Shown: positions 12,350-23,245 of the stretch, piece after piece
Numbering within the stretch: position 1 is the stretch's first letter
Layout of the letters: every line of letters begins with the position of its first letter
Assembly (NCBI GenBank): GCA_963576565.1
Contig: OY755038.1
Coordinates: forward strand, 137,427,624 to 137,491,623
Source of the DNA: Aspidapion aeneum
Taxonomy: Eukaryota > Arthropoda > Insecta > Coleoptera > Brentidae
Direction: 5' to 3'
DNA: 64,000 bases
Made by a program: the position numbers and the translations under genes
Notes under the pieces: model-generated
What the model was told of the DNA's origin: nothing
The model's input: only the letters and a program-made list of their open reading frames with translations
Databases searched by the model: none

Positions 12350-14334
12350 GCGAGGGATATGCCGTTCGCGCGAGTTTTTTTTAACGTTTACGTGTGCTTA
12401 TTAAAAAGTGCTTGCTTCTTTAAAAAGAATATGAATTCCAAGAGTACTCGTGGTTCTTCTACTACCAGTGAATCCCATTGTGCCCACAGTGATTTGAATA
12501 TCATCCCTTGGTTTGCGATATGTTGCCATGATGGTCGTGGCTTGTTCCCTTCTTTCAATCGCAAGATAGGTCCTACATCTTTGTCGTTAAGTTGTGTGGT
12601 TCTAATCGAAGCCGACATCCATTCTTCATCGGGTTCTAACGTTATCAGGCGCATGTAGGTAATTCCTTCTTTCTGGTCAATTCTCCTGCAATAATTACAA
12701 TCTTCAGGGCAAGGTCTTCTGGACAATGCATCTGCATTATTATGCATCCTTCCCGCTCGGTGCTTTATTTGATAATGGTATTGTTGTAGCTTTTCTATCC
12801 ATCTCGCGACTTGTCCCTCAGGTTGTTTCATTTTCATGAGCCACTGTAACGCAGCATGATCCGTTCTAATCAGAAACTCTTGTCCATAAAGATATTTGTG
12901 AAAGTGATCTACGGATTTAATAATGACTAGGAGCTCCTTTCTGGTAACACAATAATTTATCTCTGGTTTGGATAGCTTTTTGCTGAAAAATTCGATGACC
13001 CGTTCTTCTCCATCTTGTACTTGGGATAGTACTGCTCCTATGCCATCGTTGCTCGCATCAGTATCTAATATAAATTTTCCTTTTGCTTTTAGTCTTCTAA
13101 ATGCTTGGTCACATTCGGTATTCCATCTGTAAGAAGTTTTATCTTCTGTAAGTCTATGTAATGGAGACGTTATTTTGGCGAACCCTTCTACAAATCGTCT
13201 GTAGTTAGTACATAGACCCAGAAAGCTTCTCAATTCATGTTTGTCATGAAGTTGAGGCCATTCTTTTATTGCTTGCAACTTCTTTTCGTCGGTATGGATG
13301 CCTTCTTGGAAAACGACGTGACCTAGGAACTCAACTTTTTCTTGGAATAGAAAACATTTCTTTGAGTTTAATTTAAGATTTGCGTTCCTGATTCTTGAAA
13401 ATACTTCTCGTAAATTGTCTAGATGATCTTGATATGATTTTCCCATTACTATGACATCATCCAAACAGACTAGGCAGGTTTTCCAAGTAAGGCCTCGTAG
13501 AACGACTTCCATTAGTCTTTAAAATGTAGCTGGGGCATTGCATAGGCCAAATGGCATCACATTAAACTGATAAAGTCCACTTCCAGCAGAGAATGCTGTC
13601 TTTTCTTTATCTCTTTCAAAGATTCCTACTTGCCAATACACACTTTTTAGGTCAAGAGTAGAAAAGCAATATGATCCTGCCAATGTTGTTAATGTGTCGT
13701 CTATTCTTGGCAGTGTGTAACTATCTTTCTTTGTCACATCGTTAAGTTTCCTGTAGTCGAAGCAAAATTGTAAAAGTACTTCCATCCTTTTTAGTGACCA
13801 ACACCACAGGAGATGAACAAGGACTTGATTACTCTTCAATAACACCGTCACTGAGCATTTATTAATGAGATTGTGAACTTCTTCATGTTTGGCCATTGGT
13901 AGTCTTCTTGGGGGCTGTCTTATCGGTTATGCATGGCCAGTGTTGATGGAATTTTGAATAAGGTTTGTGCGTTCCGAACTACTCTTAGTTTCGAAGATAT
14001 TACTTTGTTCTTCTATAAACTCTCTTGCTTTACTAAATTCTTCTGGAGTGAGATGTTGCCAAGTTAACTGAAATTGCTGAAGTACCTCCGTTGGTAAGTT
14101 GCTTAACCTCGGAAGTTGGTTCTTCACATCTTGTTACTTTCTGAACTGGTTCAAATAATGCTACCACCTCCCCCTGATTAATTTTGACACTATGTGGGAA
14201 AATATTGGCGACTCTGATTGGGAAGTCTTTATATGTTTTAACTAGTGACATTGCAACGAGGTAGGTGTTAGGTGTGTTCTGTTGGCTTATGAGTCCGACG
14301 CAGCTTAATGTTTTACTTTCTAGCCTCCCAAAAA
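12350..14334 (-). pseudogene. Gypsy pol remnant: RT and RNase H, no integrase (copy A)
   Basis: In - strand order this aligns with the complete element from just after the protease through RT (KDSYTLPRIDDTL, YQFNVMPFGLCNAPATF, LDDVIVMGKSYQDHL) and RNase H (FILDTDASNDGIGAVLSQ, RTDHAALQWLMKMKQ, HRAGRMHNNADALSRRPC), ending at about residue 975 of the pol frame, before the integrase. The catalytic box reads CLDD instead of YLDD. At least three breaks are visible: a frameshift before FCFDYRKLND, an in-frame stop between APATF and RLMEVVLRG near 13516, and frame changes near 14130. LINE sequence replaces the missing integrase and 3' LTR. Confidence 0.92.
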
Positions 14335-15633
14335 TTATGGTCTCACTGTTACCGACCAGTCTTGAACCGAACCACCCGCCCCTCTGCGTTGACTAGTTTT
14401 AGTTTTCCTAATTTCTTCTTCGGTACTCTGTCCCGCTAGATGGTAGCGAGACCTCATTTGGACACGACAATCGCGTTGAATATGCCCTGTACGTCCGCAT
14501 CTAAAACAGTTTCTATTTGGAGAGGGACGTGTGTTTTGTTTTAAAGAGTGAATCTTCTCTATCAGTGATTGAAGAATTTGGCTTAGCGTCTTTGAGGGAA
14601 TCTCTTGTTCATTGCTCATTTCTTTACCCTCCTGAATTGAGACAGCCCTTACTTTCGGCCTGGACATATTATTTGATGCTCGAATCAAATAATGCTGTTA
14701 TGGAAGCGTTCTCGGCGAAGTAACTTTGCTAAGTCCGTGTCTCGCAAGCCATTAATAAAGCGGTCTACCGCGAAGGGATTTCTGTAATTTTCTGGCATTT
14801 CTGGGTAAGCCAAGTACATCAGCCTCCTGATATCTGCTTCATACTCTTTTAATTACTCTCCTGCTCTTTGCTGGCGAATATTTATTTCTGACCAATGTAA
14901 ATTTCGCAAGTGTTCGTCTCCATACCTTCTTTCTAACGCTGCCACTAAAGCATTGGAACTCTGTTTTTGTTTGGCTGGAATGGACCGTAAGAGTTCCAGA
15001 GCAGGTTCTCGTAGAGCTACTAACAAAGCTCTAGCTTTTTCATCATCGTCCCAGCCATTTGCAGCTTCAGACTGTTGCTTGTAAGTAGACCAGGAAGACG
15101 TACCATCAAAATTTGAAGGTCTAATGTGTTGGTTTTATTTTGTTGTGTTCTTTCTGAAGCTGTATAAGCTGTTTGGACATGTCCTGGAATTTTTATTCCA
15201 TTTCTTCCCTCACATTCTGTAGTTTGGTCTCCACTTTTTCTTCTACATTTTGCATTCTATGAGTTATTTCTTCCTTAATGTCTTCGGTTACTGTCTTGAA
15301 TTCTTCTCTCAGCTGTCCAGAGTTGCTCTTTATTTGATCGAAGTTTTCTTGAATACCATCTAATCTTTGCTGAAATCTCTGTTTCATGTCGTTCTGATTT
15401 TGTTCCATGGTCTGTCTCTTGTCGTTCTGGTTTTGTTCCATGGTCTGCTTCATGTCGTCCATGGTCCGTTTCAAATTGCCCCGGTTTTTTTCAATGGTCT
15501 GTTTCATATTGTCCTGATTTTGCTCAATAGTCTGTCTTATATTGTTCTGGTTTTGAGCCATTTGAGCTGCTAGAGCCTGCATCATTTTAGTTAGATCTTC
15601 CATCCTTGCCGATCCTTGTCTAGTAAGCATCAA
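14335..15633 (-). pseudogene. Gypsy gag remnant with protease deletion (copy A)
   Basis: The gag starts at 15633 with MMLTRQGSARMEDL, followed by a Gln/Asn-rich heptad-like repeat region (NQNDMKQT-type units) that should form a coiled coil. A stop near 15195 (GAA to TAA relative to copy B) and further breaks follow. A CCHC zinc knuckle, CFRCGRTGHIQRDC, lies near 14469-14510. Immediately after it the sequence jumps from the GAGGGGCGGGTG site to the equivalent of 46080 in the complete element, deleting about 455 bp that hold the retropepsin DTGA site. Confidence 0.92.
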
Positions 15634-15691
15634 CTTCTTGATAAATCACTTAAAACGTTTATTTTAGGGCTATAAAGCAAATATCGGCATA

Positions 15692-16593
15692 TATCTACTA
15701 CTACTATGTCGGTTTAGAACATTTTTCTACGTTGTCCGACGCCTATTCTCCACCTCCTTCGGTCCTGACAGTCATCTTCCGTCAGGTTTTTTTGACTCAT
15801 TGATTTTTGGATTGACTGTTGCCATTCCAGTTTAGGAAGCCCTCTTTTTCTGCGCCCTATTGGATGTCATTCTAGGACCTGCTTTGGTAATCTTTCGTCG
15901 CTCATCCGTTGTACATGGCCGTACCATATCAGTTGCCTTTTAGTGATGTCATCCGTTATGCTTTCCTCGATTCCCATTCTTTCTTTTATGATCTCATTTC
16001 TTATATGATCTGTTCTAGATATTCTCATTGATCTTCTTATTGCATCCATTTTGACACTTTTCATTTTTGCTTTGTATTTTTCTGTTACGCGACAAGTCTC
16101 TATTCCATACAACAGCGTGCTTTTCACCATTGTTTCATATATGTTAAATTTTACATTATTTTTTATCTCTCTGCTCCATAAAATACTGTTAAGACAACCA
16201 ATGACCTTTTTTGATTTTACTATTCTTTTTTCCAGTTCTTTACAGTCTGTTCCCGTCTTATCAAGTGTAACACCCAAGTATACATACTCATTACATGGAG
16301 ATATTGTTTGTCCATTTTCTAGTTCCAATTCACTTGATTCGTTTCCAATACATAAGTACTGTGTCTTGTCCACCTTCACTGTTAACCCCCACTTTTGGTA
16401 TTCTTCCGTTAACTTTCTCATCATATACTCTATGTCTTCTTTATCATTAGCTACAATTACTTGGTCGTCAGCAAACTGTAGTGTGTATATGGTAAATCGT
16501 TCGTTAAGTTGTATTCCCATGCCGTGTACTTTGCAGTTTTCTAGAGCTACTGCGATATATATTTTAAAAAGAGTTGGAGAGATACAACATCCC
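15692..16593 (-). mobile_element. 5'-truncated RTE-like LINE inserted in gypsy 5' UTR (copy A)
   Basis: A nearly open - strand frame (15867-16619) covers RT from GCCISPTLFKIYI through LQFADDQVIVANDKE to the C-terminal region (LLYGIETCRVTEKYK, RQLIWYGHVQRMSDERLPKQ). The 3' UTR ends in a TAGTAGTAGTA tail at about 15692, as expected for a short-tandem-repeat tail. Its 5' end is truncated within RT motif B. Gypsy 5' UTR lies on both sides, with about 80-100 bp of that UTR missing relative to the complete element. This is a target-primed, 5'-truncated insertion into the gypsy element. Confidence 0.85.
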
Positions 16594-16612
16594 TTATCGA
16601 TCAATCGATTAC

Positions 16613-17160
16613 TTGGCAAATGTAGAAGTCGCTTTTTTATTATCTCTGTAAGTTCTCGAATAGAACGTCGTAGAATGTTATGGAATATTCTAGAAAATAT
16701 TTCTAATTCTTGCTTTTTAAATAACTAAGCTAATGTAGAAGTCGGTTTTTGTATATCTCTTCTGGTTCTTGAATAGAACGTCGTAGAATGTTATGGAATA
16801 TTCTAGAAATTATTTCTTATTCTTGCTTTTTAAATAACTAAGCTAATGTCGAAGTCAGTTTTTGTATATCTCTTCTGGTACTTGAATAGAACGTCGTAGA
16901 ATGTTATGGAATATTCTGGAAATTCTTCCAAACTGTCACTTTTTAGACTATAAACGTAATGTCGAAGTCGGTTCTTGAATATCTTTTCTTGTTTATGAAT
17001 AGAACACTATCTATCGAACTAGCCGGTAGTACTATGTAAGGATAGTCTTTGCACTATTCAGTTCTGAATATTTTGGCAAAATCACTTACTGTTCTTCTGT
17101 TTAATTGTCCTAGCCAATGGTACTATGTAAGAATAGTTTTTGCACTATTTCGATCTTTTA
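16613..17160 (-). repeat. Tandem repeats of the gypsy 5' UTR (copy A)
   Basis: Several ~113-117-bp units, each with a GTAGAATGTTATGGAATATTCTAGAA-like segment and a TGTCGAAGTCGGTTTTTGTA-like segment, match inverted copies in the leader of the complete element (43590-44170). They lie between the primer-binding site at 17160 and the LINE fragment. No coding potential. Confidence 0.85.
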
Positions 17161-17179
17161 ATCTCACTTCTGACACCAA
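17160..17179 (-). promoter_or_regulatory. Primer-binding site, tRNA-Leu type (copy A)
   Basis: Directly beside the LTR, the - strand reads TGGTGTCAGAAGTGAGATT. TGGTGTCAG is the complement of CTGACACCA, the usual 3' end of tRNA-Leu with CCA. It marks the start of minus-strand cDNA synthesis for this element. The tRNA assignment is from memory of the tRNA-Leu 3' end, not a search. Confidence 0.75.
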
Positions 17180-17180
17180 T

Positions 17181-17587
17181 TGTTACGGGTTCTCCACAAT
17201 TATTAAAACTCGCAAATGTCAAAAACGATATATCAATTTATTTCGACAAATATTTACAAAACACGCACTTAAACTTACTAATAACTTGCTAATAACCTAC
17301 TATTAAAATCGGCCTATTAAGTTCGTGTTAATATCTCGCGATGACTCGATGCGCGATGTCCGGCCCTATATATAGGGTCTGCGTATTTTCGAGAACTATC
17401 CATCCTTGTTCGATTCCCGAGTATGCTAGTTTCTTCTAGAAGGTCCGCATCCGAGTAGGAGTGTGAGTCATAGATAACGCAACTAAAACCTAGACTAAGA
17501 ATACAACCATAAGATAAGTCAACCTAATACTAAACTAAACCTAAATAAATTCTAACTCTAAAATTTTAATAACTTAAATTTGTTACA
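17181..17587 (-). mobile_element. 5' LTR of the - strand gypsy element (copy A)
   Basis: A 407-bp LTR that reads TGTAACAAATTTAAG at its start and CCCGTAACA at its end on the - strand. It contains a CCCTATATATAGGG promoter-like palindrome and AATAAA. It is homologous to, but clearly diverged from, the 395-bp LTR family. Its 3' partner is absent because the element is truncated, so insertion age and target duplication cannot be read. Confidence 0.9.
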
Positions 17588-17591
17588 ATAT

Positions 17592-17770
17592 TATGACACT
17601 AGCCAGTTTGTACATATATATAAGTCGATTTTATTTGTTAGAGATTACCGTAACACATATGAAATAAACTCCAATTTTCACTGTTATTCTACTAGCAATA
17701 GACAAGATTTCATAAACCAAAAACATAAAACAGGTTTGTTTGAAAAAAGTCCGAACTACATGGAATGAAA

Positions 17771-17834
<64 letters not shown>

Positions 17835-17962
17835 ATCTACCCACAATTATAAAAACAGAGACAAATCCTATTAAATTTAAAAAGAAGCTAAAAATGTTTT
17901 TAATCGAAAACTGTTTTTATACCACTATCGAATATTTTAATTCTAATAATAATAATTCATGA
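17592..17962 (+). pseudogene. C-terminal relic of a Jockey-type LINE (copy A)
   Basis: The frame reads FVRDYRNTYEINSNF, then KTGLFEKSPNYME, and after an (ATT)n run continues in another frame as PTIIKTETNPIKFKKKLKMF and LIENCFYTTIEYF before a stop at 17960-17962. This order (short HY-type box, then a leucine/lysine helix ending in a Y-rich tail) is the usual ending of Jockey/BS-type LINE polyproteins. The AT-rich stretch after the stop, and the AATAAAGAAC near 24094 beyond the RTE insertion, may be its 3' UTR. Family placement is by resemblance. Confidence 0.55.
17770..17831. repeat. (ATT)n microsatellite inside LINE coding relic (copy A)
   Basis: About 20 uninterrupted ATT units; copy B has about 14. 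It lies within what was LINE coding sequence and separates the two parts of that frame. Confidence 0.97.
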
Positions 17963-18138
17963 TTTCAATTTTTCTAAATAAATTTTTATTATTTGTTCTA
18001 TGTCGTTCTCCGTTTATTGTATAACTTTTAAATTAATATTTGTTTAAACGTTAATAATTGCTCGTTATAAATATTTTACTAACCTAGCAGCCTGAATTTT
18101 AAATAGTATAGCAACATTTTTTCGTGTTTTTAAAATAA

Positions 18139-19368
18139 AGGAAATGGTCAAAGAGAAAAAACGCACATACTTGAAATGGCTCAGTACTAAAGAGCAAAGA
18201 GACCTAGAAATCTACAGGGAAACCAGAAGACAGCTAAGAAATTTGATACGTACAGAAAATAATGAAATGTTCGAGCGCAAATGCCACGATATAAATACAC
18301 ACGTAGGAGGAAAGCAGAGTTCTGAAGTATGGAAATTCATTTCTACAGTAAAAAACCCAAAAAAAGAAAAAGTAAAAATCCAGATCATCAAACCAGAACA
18401 ATGGACAGAACACTACAAGGGGCTGCTACAGGAGACGAAACCCGAATATCTGGCAGCCTCTCCGAGGAGAGACATAGAAGTACATGGAGAGGAAGTAATC
18501 ATCGAAAAAGAAATGATAAATAATAGTATTAAAAAGCTTAAATCCGGAAAAGCTAGCGGACCTGGGGGAATATATGCTGAAATGCTCAAATATGGATCAG
18601 AGAAACTACTCGAAAATCTTACATATATTATCAATCAATGCATAAACGGACATCCAGTACCTAATGATTGGAAAATTGCATTCATATCCTCAATACATAA
18701 AAAAGGAAACAAGCTGGATTGCAACAATTACAGAGGAATTTCAGTAACCAGTACTCTAAGTAGATTGTACGGTAGGATTCTTAGAGATCTAATAGAGAAT
18801 GATTTTCATGAACAAGAAGAAGAAGAGCAAAGTGGGTTTCGTGCAGGCAGATCTTATAGTGATAATGTTTTTTGTCTTAAACAAGTAATTGAGAAAAGGA
18901 GCGCCAGAAATACAGAGACTTATGTTACCTCTGTGGACCTACAAAAAGCATATGATACCGTTCCAGTAGAACAATTATGGACAGTATTAGAGCAAACTAA
19001 TATCAATCATACATACAAAGAGGCGATAAAAGAACTGTACAAAGGGTCAAAATCTAAAGTTAAAATTGGAAATAGACTTTTAAAAGAATTCCTGGTAACA
19101 AAAGGCTTAAGACAGGGATGTGGTATCTCTCCAACTCTTTTAAAAATATATATATATCGCAGTAGCTCTAAAAAACTGGAAACGTAAAGTGCACGGCATG
19201 GGAATACAACTTAACGACCGATTTACCATATACACACTACAGTTTGCTGACGACCAAGTAATTGTAGCTAATGATAAAGAAGAATATATAAAGGAGTATA
19301 TGATGATAAAGTTAATGGAAGAATACCAAAAGTGGGGATTAACAGTGAACGTGGACAAGACACAGTAC
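18139..19368 (+). pseudogene. RTE-like LINE, 5' part: RT domain (copy A)
   Basis: The 347-aa frame (18144-19187) starts at the linker after the endonuclease (MVKEKKRTYLKWLSTKEQRD) and carries RT motifs: SGKASGPGG, HKKGNKLDCNNYRGIS, QSGFRAGRSYSDNVF, motif A DLQKAYDTV and motif B GLRQGCGISP. A TA-dinucleotide expansion at about 19146-19157 shifts the frame; the next frame holds motif C FADD (19243-19254). The endonuclease is missing, so the copy is 5'-truncated at about 18139. It breaks off at ACACAGTAC (19368), where foldback element 1 is inserted, and resumes at 23263. Confidence 0.92.
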
Positions 19369-19382
19369 GGTCTAGGACAAAT

Positions 19383-19548
19383 GGCGCCGCCAACTCGGCG
19401 CCGCCAACTGGGCGCCGCCAACTGGGCGCCGCCAACTCGGCGCCGCCAACTGGGCGCCGCCAACTCGGCGCCGCCAACTCGGCGCCGCCAACTGGGCGCC
19501 GGGCCAACTCGGCGCCGCCAACTGGGCGCCGGCCAACTCGGCGCCGGA
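19383..19548. repeat. 14-bp GGCGCC minisatellite, left tip (copy A)
   Basis: A run of CGGCGCCGCCAACT / GGGCGCCGCCAACT units (14 bp, with 15-16-bp variants holding GGCGCCGGGCC). Each unit contains the palindrome GGCGCC. It is over 70% G+C in an AT-rich neighbourhood. Because the period is not a multiple of three, all six frames read as repetitive RRRQLGAANSAPPTG-type peptides that are not genes. Confidence 0.95.
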
Positions 19549-19710
19549 CTAAATTTTTTTTTTTTTTGATAAAATGTGTAGATGAAGAACAAAATATATT
19601 ATTTATATAAAAACATCTTTAAATAATCCTTTACGCAATATTTTTTACAAGCTTTTATTTAGCTTCAGATGTTCTGTCTAACTAACTATCTATCAAATCT
19701 TGTGAAGCGT

Positions 19711-21600
19711 TTTTGACACACGTAGTGGTCCCATGACAATACAACATTAAGAAAAAAATATCCTCCCACCCTACCCCCACCCCTTCTATAGAAAAATGTG
19801 TTTTTGACACACTTCCCGTTATCCGATTTGGATAAAATTTGGTATACACATAGTGGTCCGATGAAAATACAACAATAAAAAAAATATCCTCCCACCCCTA
19901 CCCCCACCCCTTCTATAGAAAAATTTGTTTTTGACACACATCCCGTACTCCGATTTGGATGAAATTTGGTATACATATAGTGATCCGATGACAATACAAT
20001 ATTAAGAAAAAAATATCCTCCCACCTCTACCCCCACCCCCTTTCATAGAAAAATGAGTTTTTGACACACTTCCCATTATCCGGTTTGGATGAAATTTGGT
20101 ATTCACATAGTGGTCCGATGACAGTACAACATTAAAAAAAAAATATCCTCCCACCCTACCCCCACCCCTTCCATAGAAAATGCGTTTTTGACACCCTTCC
20201 CATTATCCGATTTGGATGAAATTTGGTATACATATAGTGGTCCGATGACAATACAACATTGAAAAAAAAATCCTACCTCCCTACCCCCACCCCTTCTATA
20301 GAAAAATGTGTTTTTGACACACTTCCCGTTATCCGATTTGGATAAAATTTGGTATACACATAGTGGTCCGATGACAATACAACAATAAGAAAAAAATATC
20401 CTCCCACCCCTACCCCCACCCCCTTCTATAGAAAAATTTGTTTTTGACACACATCCCATAATCCGATTTGGATGAAATTTGGTATACATATAGTGATCCG
20501 ATGACAATACAATATTAAGAAAAAAATATCCTCCCGCCTCTACCCCCACCCCCTTTCATAGAAAAATGAATTTTTGACACAATTCCCATTATCCGGTTTG
20601 GATGAAATTTGGTATTCACATAGTGGTCCGATGACAATACAACATTTAAAAAAAATATCCTCCCACCCTACCCCCACCCCTTCCATAGAAAATGCGTTTT
20701 TGACACCCTTCCCATTATCCGATTTGGATGAAATTTGGTATACATATAGTGGTTCGATCACAATACAACATTGAAAAAAAAAATCCTACCACTCCTACCC
20801 CCACCCTCATCTATTGAAAAATGCGTTTTTGACACCCTTTCCATTATCCGATTTGGATGAAATTTGGTATACATATAGTGATCCGATGACAATACAATAA
20901 TAAGAAAAAAAATCCTCCTACCTCTACCCCCACCCCCTTTCATAGAAAAATTAGTTTTTGACACACTTCCCATTATCCGATTTGGATGAAATTTGGTATT
21001 CACATAGTGGTCCGATGACAATACAACATTTAAAAAAAATATCCTCCCACCCCTACCCCCACCCCCTTCCATAGAAAATGCGTTTTTGACACCCTTCACA
21101 TTATCCGATTTGGATGAAATTTGATACACACGTAGTGGTCCCATGACAATACAACATTAAGAAAAAAATATCCTATCACCCCTACCCCCACCCCCTTCCA
21201 TAGAAAATGCGTTTTTGACACCCTTCCCCTTATCCGATTTGGATGAAATTTGGTATACATATAGTGGTCCGATGACAATACAACATTGAAAAAAAAATCC
21301 TACCACTCCTACCCCCACCCTCATCTATGGAAAAATGTGTTTTTGACACACTTCCCATTATACGATTTGGATGAAATTTGGTATACATATAGTGGTCCGA
21401 TAACAATACAACAATAATGAAAAAATGTCCTCCCACCCCTACCCCCCACCCCCTTCCATGAAAAATGCGTTTTTGACACACTTCACTTCAAATGACTTTT
21501 ATAAAATTTGGTATATGCATAAAGGCCCGATGGCAATACAGCCCAAACAAAAAATATATTTCTAACTCTACCCCCACCCTCTTCTTCCCCCAATAGAAAA
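19711..21600 (-). repeat. Left array of ~130-bp G-quadruplex-bearing repeats (copy A)
   Basis: About 14 units of 126-130 bp. Each contains TTTTTGACAC, CCCATTATCCGATTTGGATG, AAATTTGGTATACATATAGT, GGTCCGATGACAATACAAC, an A-run, and a C-rich block. On the - strand the block reads as four or five G-runs (for example G5-T-G5-TA-G4-T-G3), matching the usual intramolecular G-quadruplex pattern. No stable coding frame; peptides of the GGGGRGGRIFF type come from the repeat. Confidence 0.93.
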
Positions 21601-21765
21601 ATGAGTTTCCAAATAACTCACGATCAGCGATTTCATTATAATCTAGAATAAACTCTATTTATTTACTTTTGCATTTTTCTGCTAGATTAATTCTTGCAAA
21701 TAGTGATATTTAATTGATACGGATATCTTATCGTAATAACATCGTCAAAATTATATATTTTTTTT
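21601..21765. other. Unique centre of foldback element 1 (copy A)
   Basis: About 165 bp of AT-rich single-copy sequence (AATAACTCACGATCAGCG through ATCGTCAAAATTATAT) between the two inverted arrays; it would be the loop when the arms pair. No frame, promoter motif or protein-coding signal is evident. Confidence 0.75.
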
Positions 21766-22975
21766 AAATGTTGTATTGTCATCGGACCACTATGTGAATA
21801 CCAAATTTCATCCAAATCGGATAATGGGAAGTGTGTCAAAAACATTTTTCTATGAAAGGGGGTGGTGGTAGAGGTGGGAGGATATTTTTTTTTAATGTTG
21901 TATTGTCATCGGACCACTATGTGAATACCAAATTTCATCCAAATCGGATAATGGGAAGTGTGTCAAAAACATTTTTCTATGGAAGGGGGTGGGGGTAGGG
22001 GTGGGAGGATATTTTTTTCTTATTGTTGTATTATCATCGGACCACTATGTGAATACCAAATTTCATCCAAATCGGATAATGGGAAGGGTGTCAAAAACGC
22101 ATTTTCTATGGAAGGGCGTGGGGGTAGGGGTGGGAGGATATTTTTTCTTAATGTTGTATTGTCATGGGACCACTACAAATTGGATAATGGAAAGGGTGTC
22201 AAAAATGCATTTTCTATGAAAGGGGGTGGGGGTAGGGGTGGGAGGATATTTTTTTTTAATGATGTATTGTCATCGGACCACTATGTGAATACCAAATTTC
22301 ATCCAAATCGGATAATGGGAAGTGTCTAAAACTAATTTTTCTATGAAAGGGGGTGGGGGTAGAGGTGGGAGGATATTTTTTTCTTATAATGTATTGTCAT
22401 TGGATCACTATATGTATACCAAATTTCATCCAAATCGGAAAATGGGAAGTGTGTCAAAAACTCATTTTTCTATGAAAGGGGGTGGGGGTAGAGGTGGGAG
22501 GATATTTTTTTTATTAATATTGTATTGTCATCGGATCACTATATGTATACCAAATTTCATCTAAATCGGATTATGGGAAGTGTGTCAAAAACGCATTTTT
22601 CTATAGATGAGGGTGGGGGTAGGAGTGGTAGGATTTTTTTTTATTGTTGTATTGTCATCGGACCACTATGTGAATATCACATTTCATCCAAATCGGATAA
22701 TGGGAAGGGTGTCAAAAACGCATTTTCTATGGAAGGGGTGGTGGTAGAGGTGGGAGGATATTTTTTTTTAATGTTGTATTGTCATCGGACCACTATATGT
22801 ATACCAAATTTCATCTATATCGGATAACGGGATGTGTGTCAAAAACAAATTTTTCTATGGAAGGGGGTGAGGGTAGGGGTGGGAGGATATTTTTTTCTTA
22901 TTGTTGTATTATCATCGGACCACTACGTGTGTACCAAATTTCATCCAAATCGGATATTGGGAAGTGTGTCAAAAA
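21766..22975 (+). repeat. Right (inverted) array of ~130-bp repeats (copy A)
   Basis: About nine units in inverted orientation to the left array. Here the G-rich block is on the + strand (for example 21985-22005, runs of 5, 5, 4 and 3 G). The units alternate between AAGGGTGTC and AAGTGTGTC versions, the same two classes seen in the left array. Confidence 0.93.
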
Positions 22976-23140
22976 CGCTTCACAAGATTTGATAGATAGT
23001 TAGTGAGTTAGACAGAACATCTGAAGCTAAATATAAAAGCTTGTAAAAAATTGCGTAAAGGATTTTTTAAAGATGTTATTATATAAATAATATATTTTAT
23101 TTTTCATCCACACATTTTATCAAAAAAAAAAATTTTAGTC

Positions 23141-23245
23141 CGGCGCCGAGTTGGCCGGCGCCCAGTTGGCGGCGCCGAGTTGGCCCGGCGCCGAGTTGGC
23201 CCGGCGCCCAGTTGGCAGCGGCCAGTTGGCGGCGCCCAGTTGTCC
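23141..23245. repeat. GGCGCC minisatellite, right tip (copy A)
   Basis: Inverted counterpart of the left tip, made of GGCGCC(C/G)AGTTGGC units, about 105 bp. It is shorter than the 183-bp equivalent in copy B (40463-40645). The final stretch TTGTCCCATTCCGGACACC links it to the LINE sequence. Confidence 0.95.

Noticed and set aside
19140..19610. Open frames up to 150 codons reading RRRQLGAANSAPPTG-type peptides
   Set aside because: They are translations of the 14-bp GGCGCC minisatellite; all six frames stay open because of the repeat composition.
19700..23000. Regular repeats considered as a CRISPR array
   Set aside because: Units are head-to-tail without unique spacers, the arrays are inverted to each other, and the context is eukaryotic.
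19686..23003. Many frames with GGGGRGGRIFF and SSDHYMYTKFHPNRIM peptides
   Set aside because: They follow the ~130-bp foldback repeat in every frame and orientation, without start-site or domain support.
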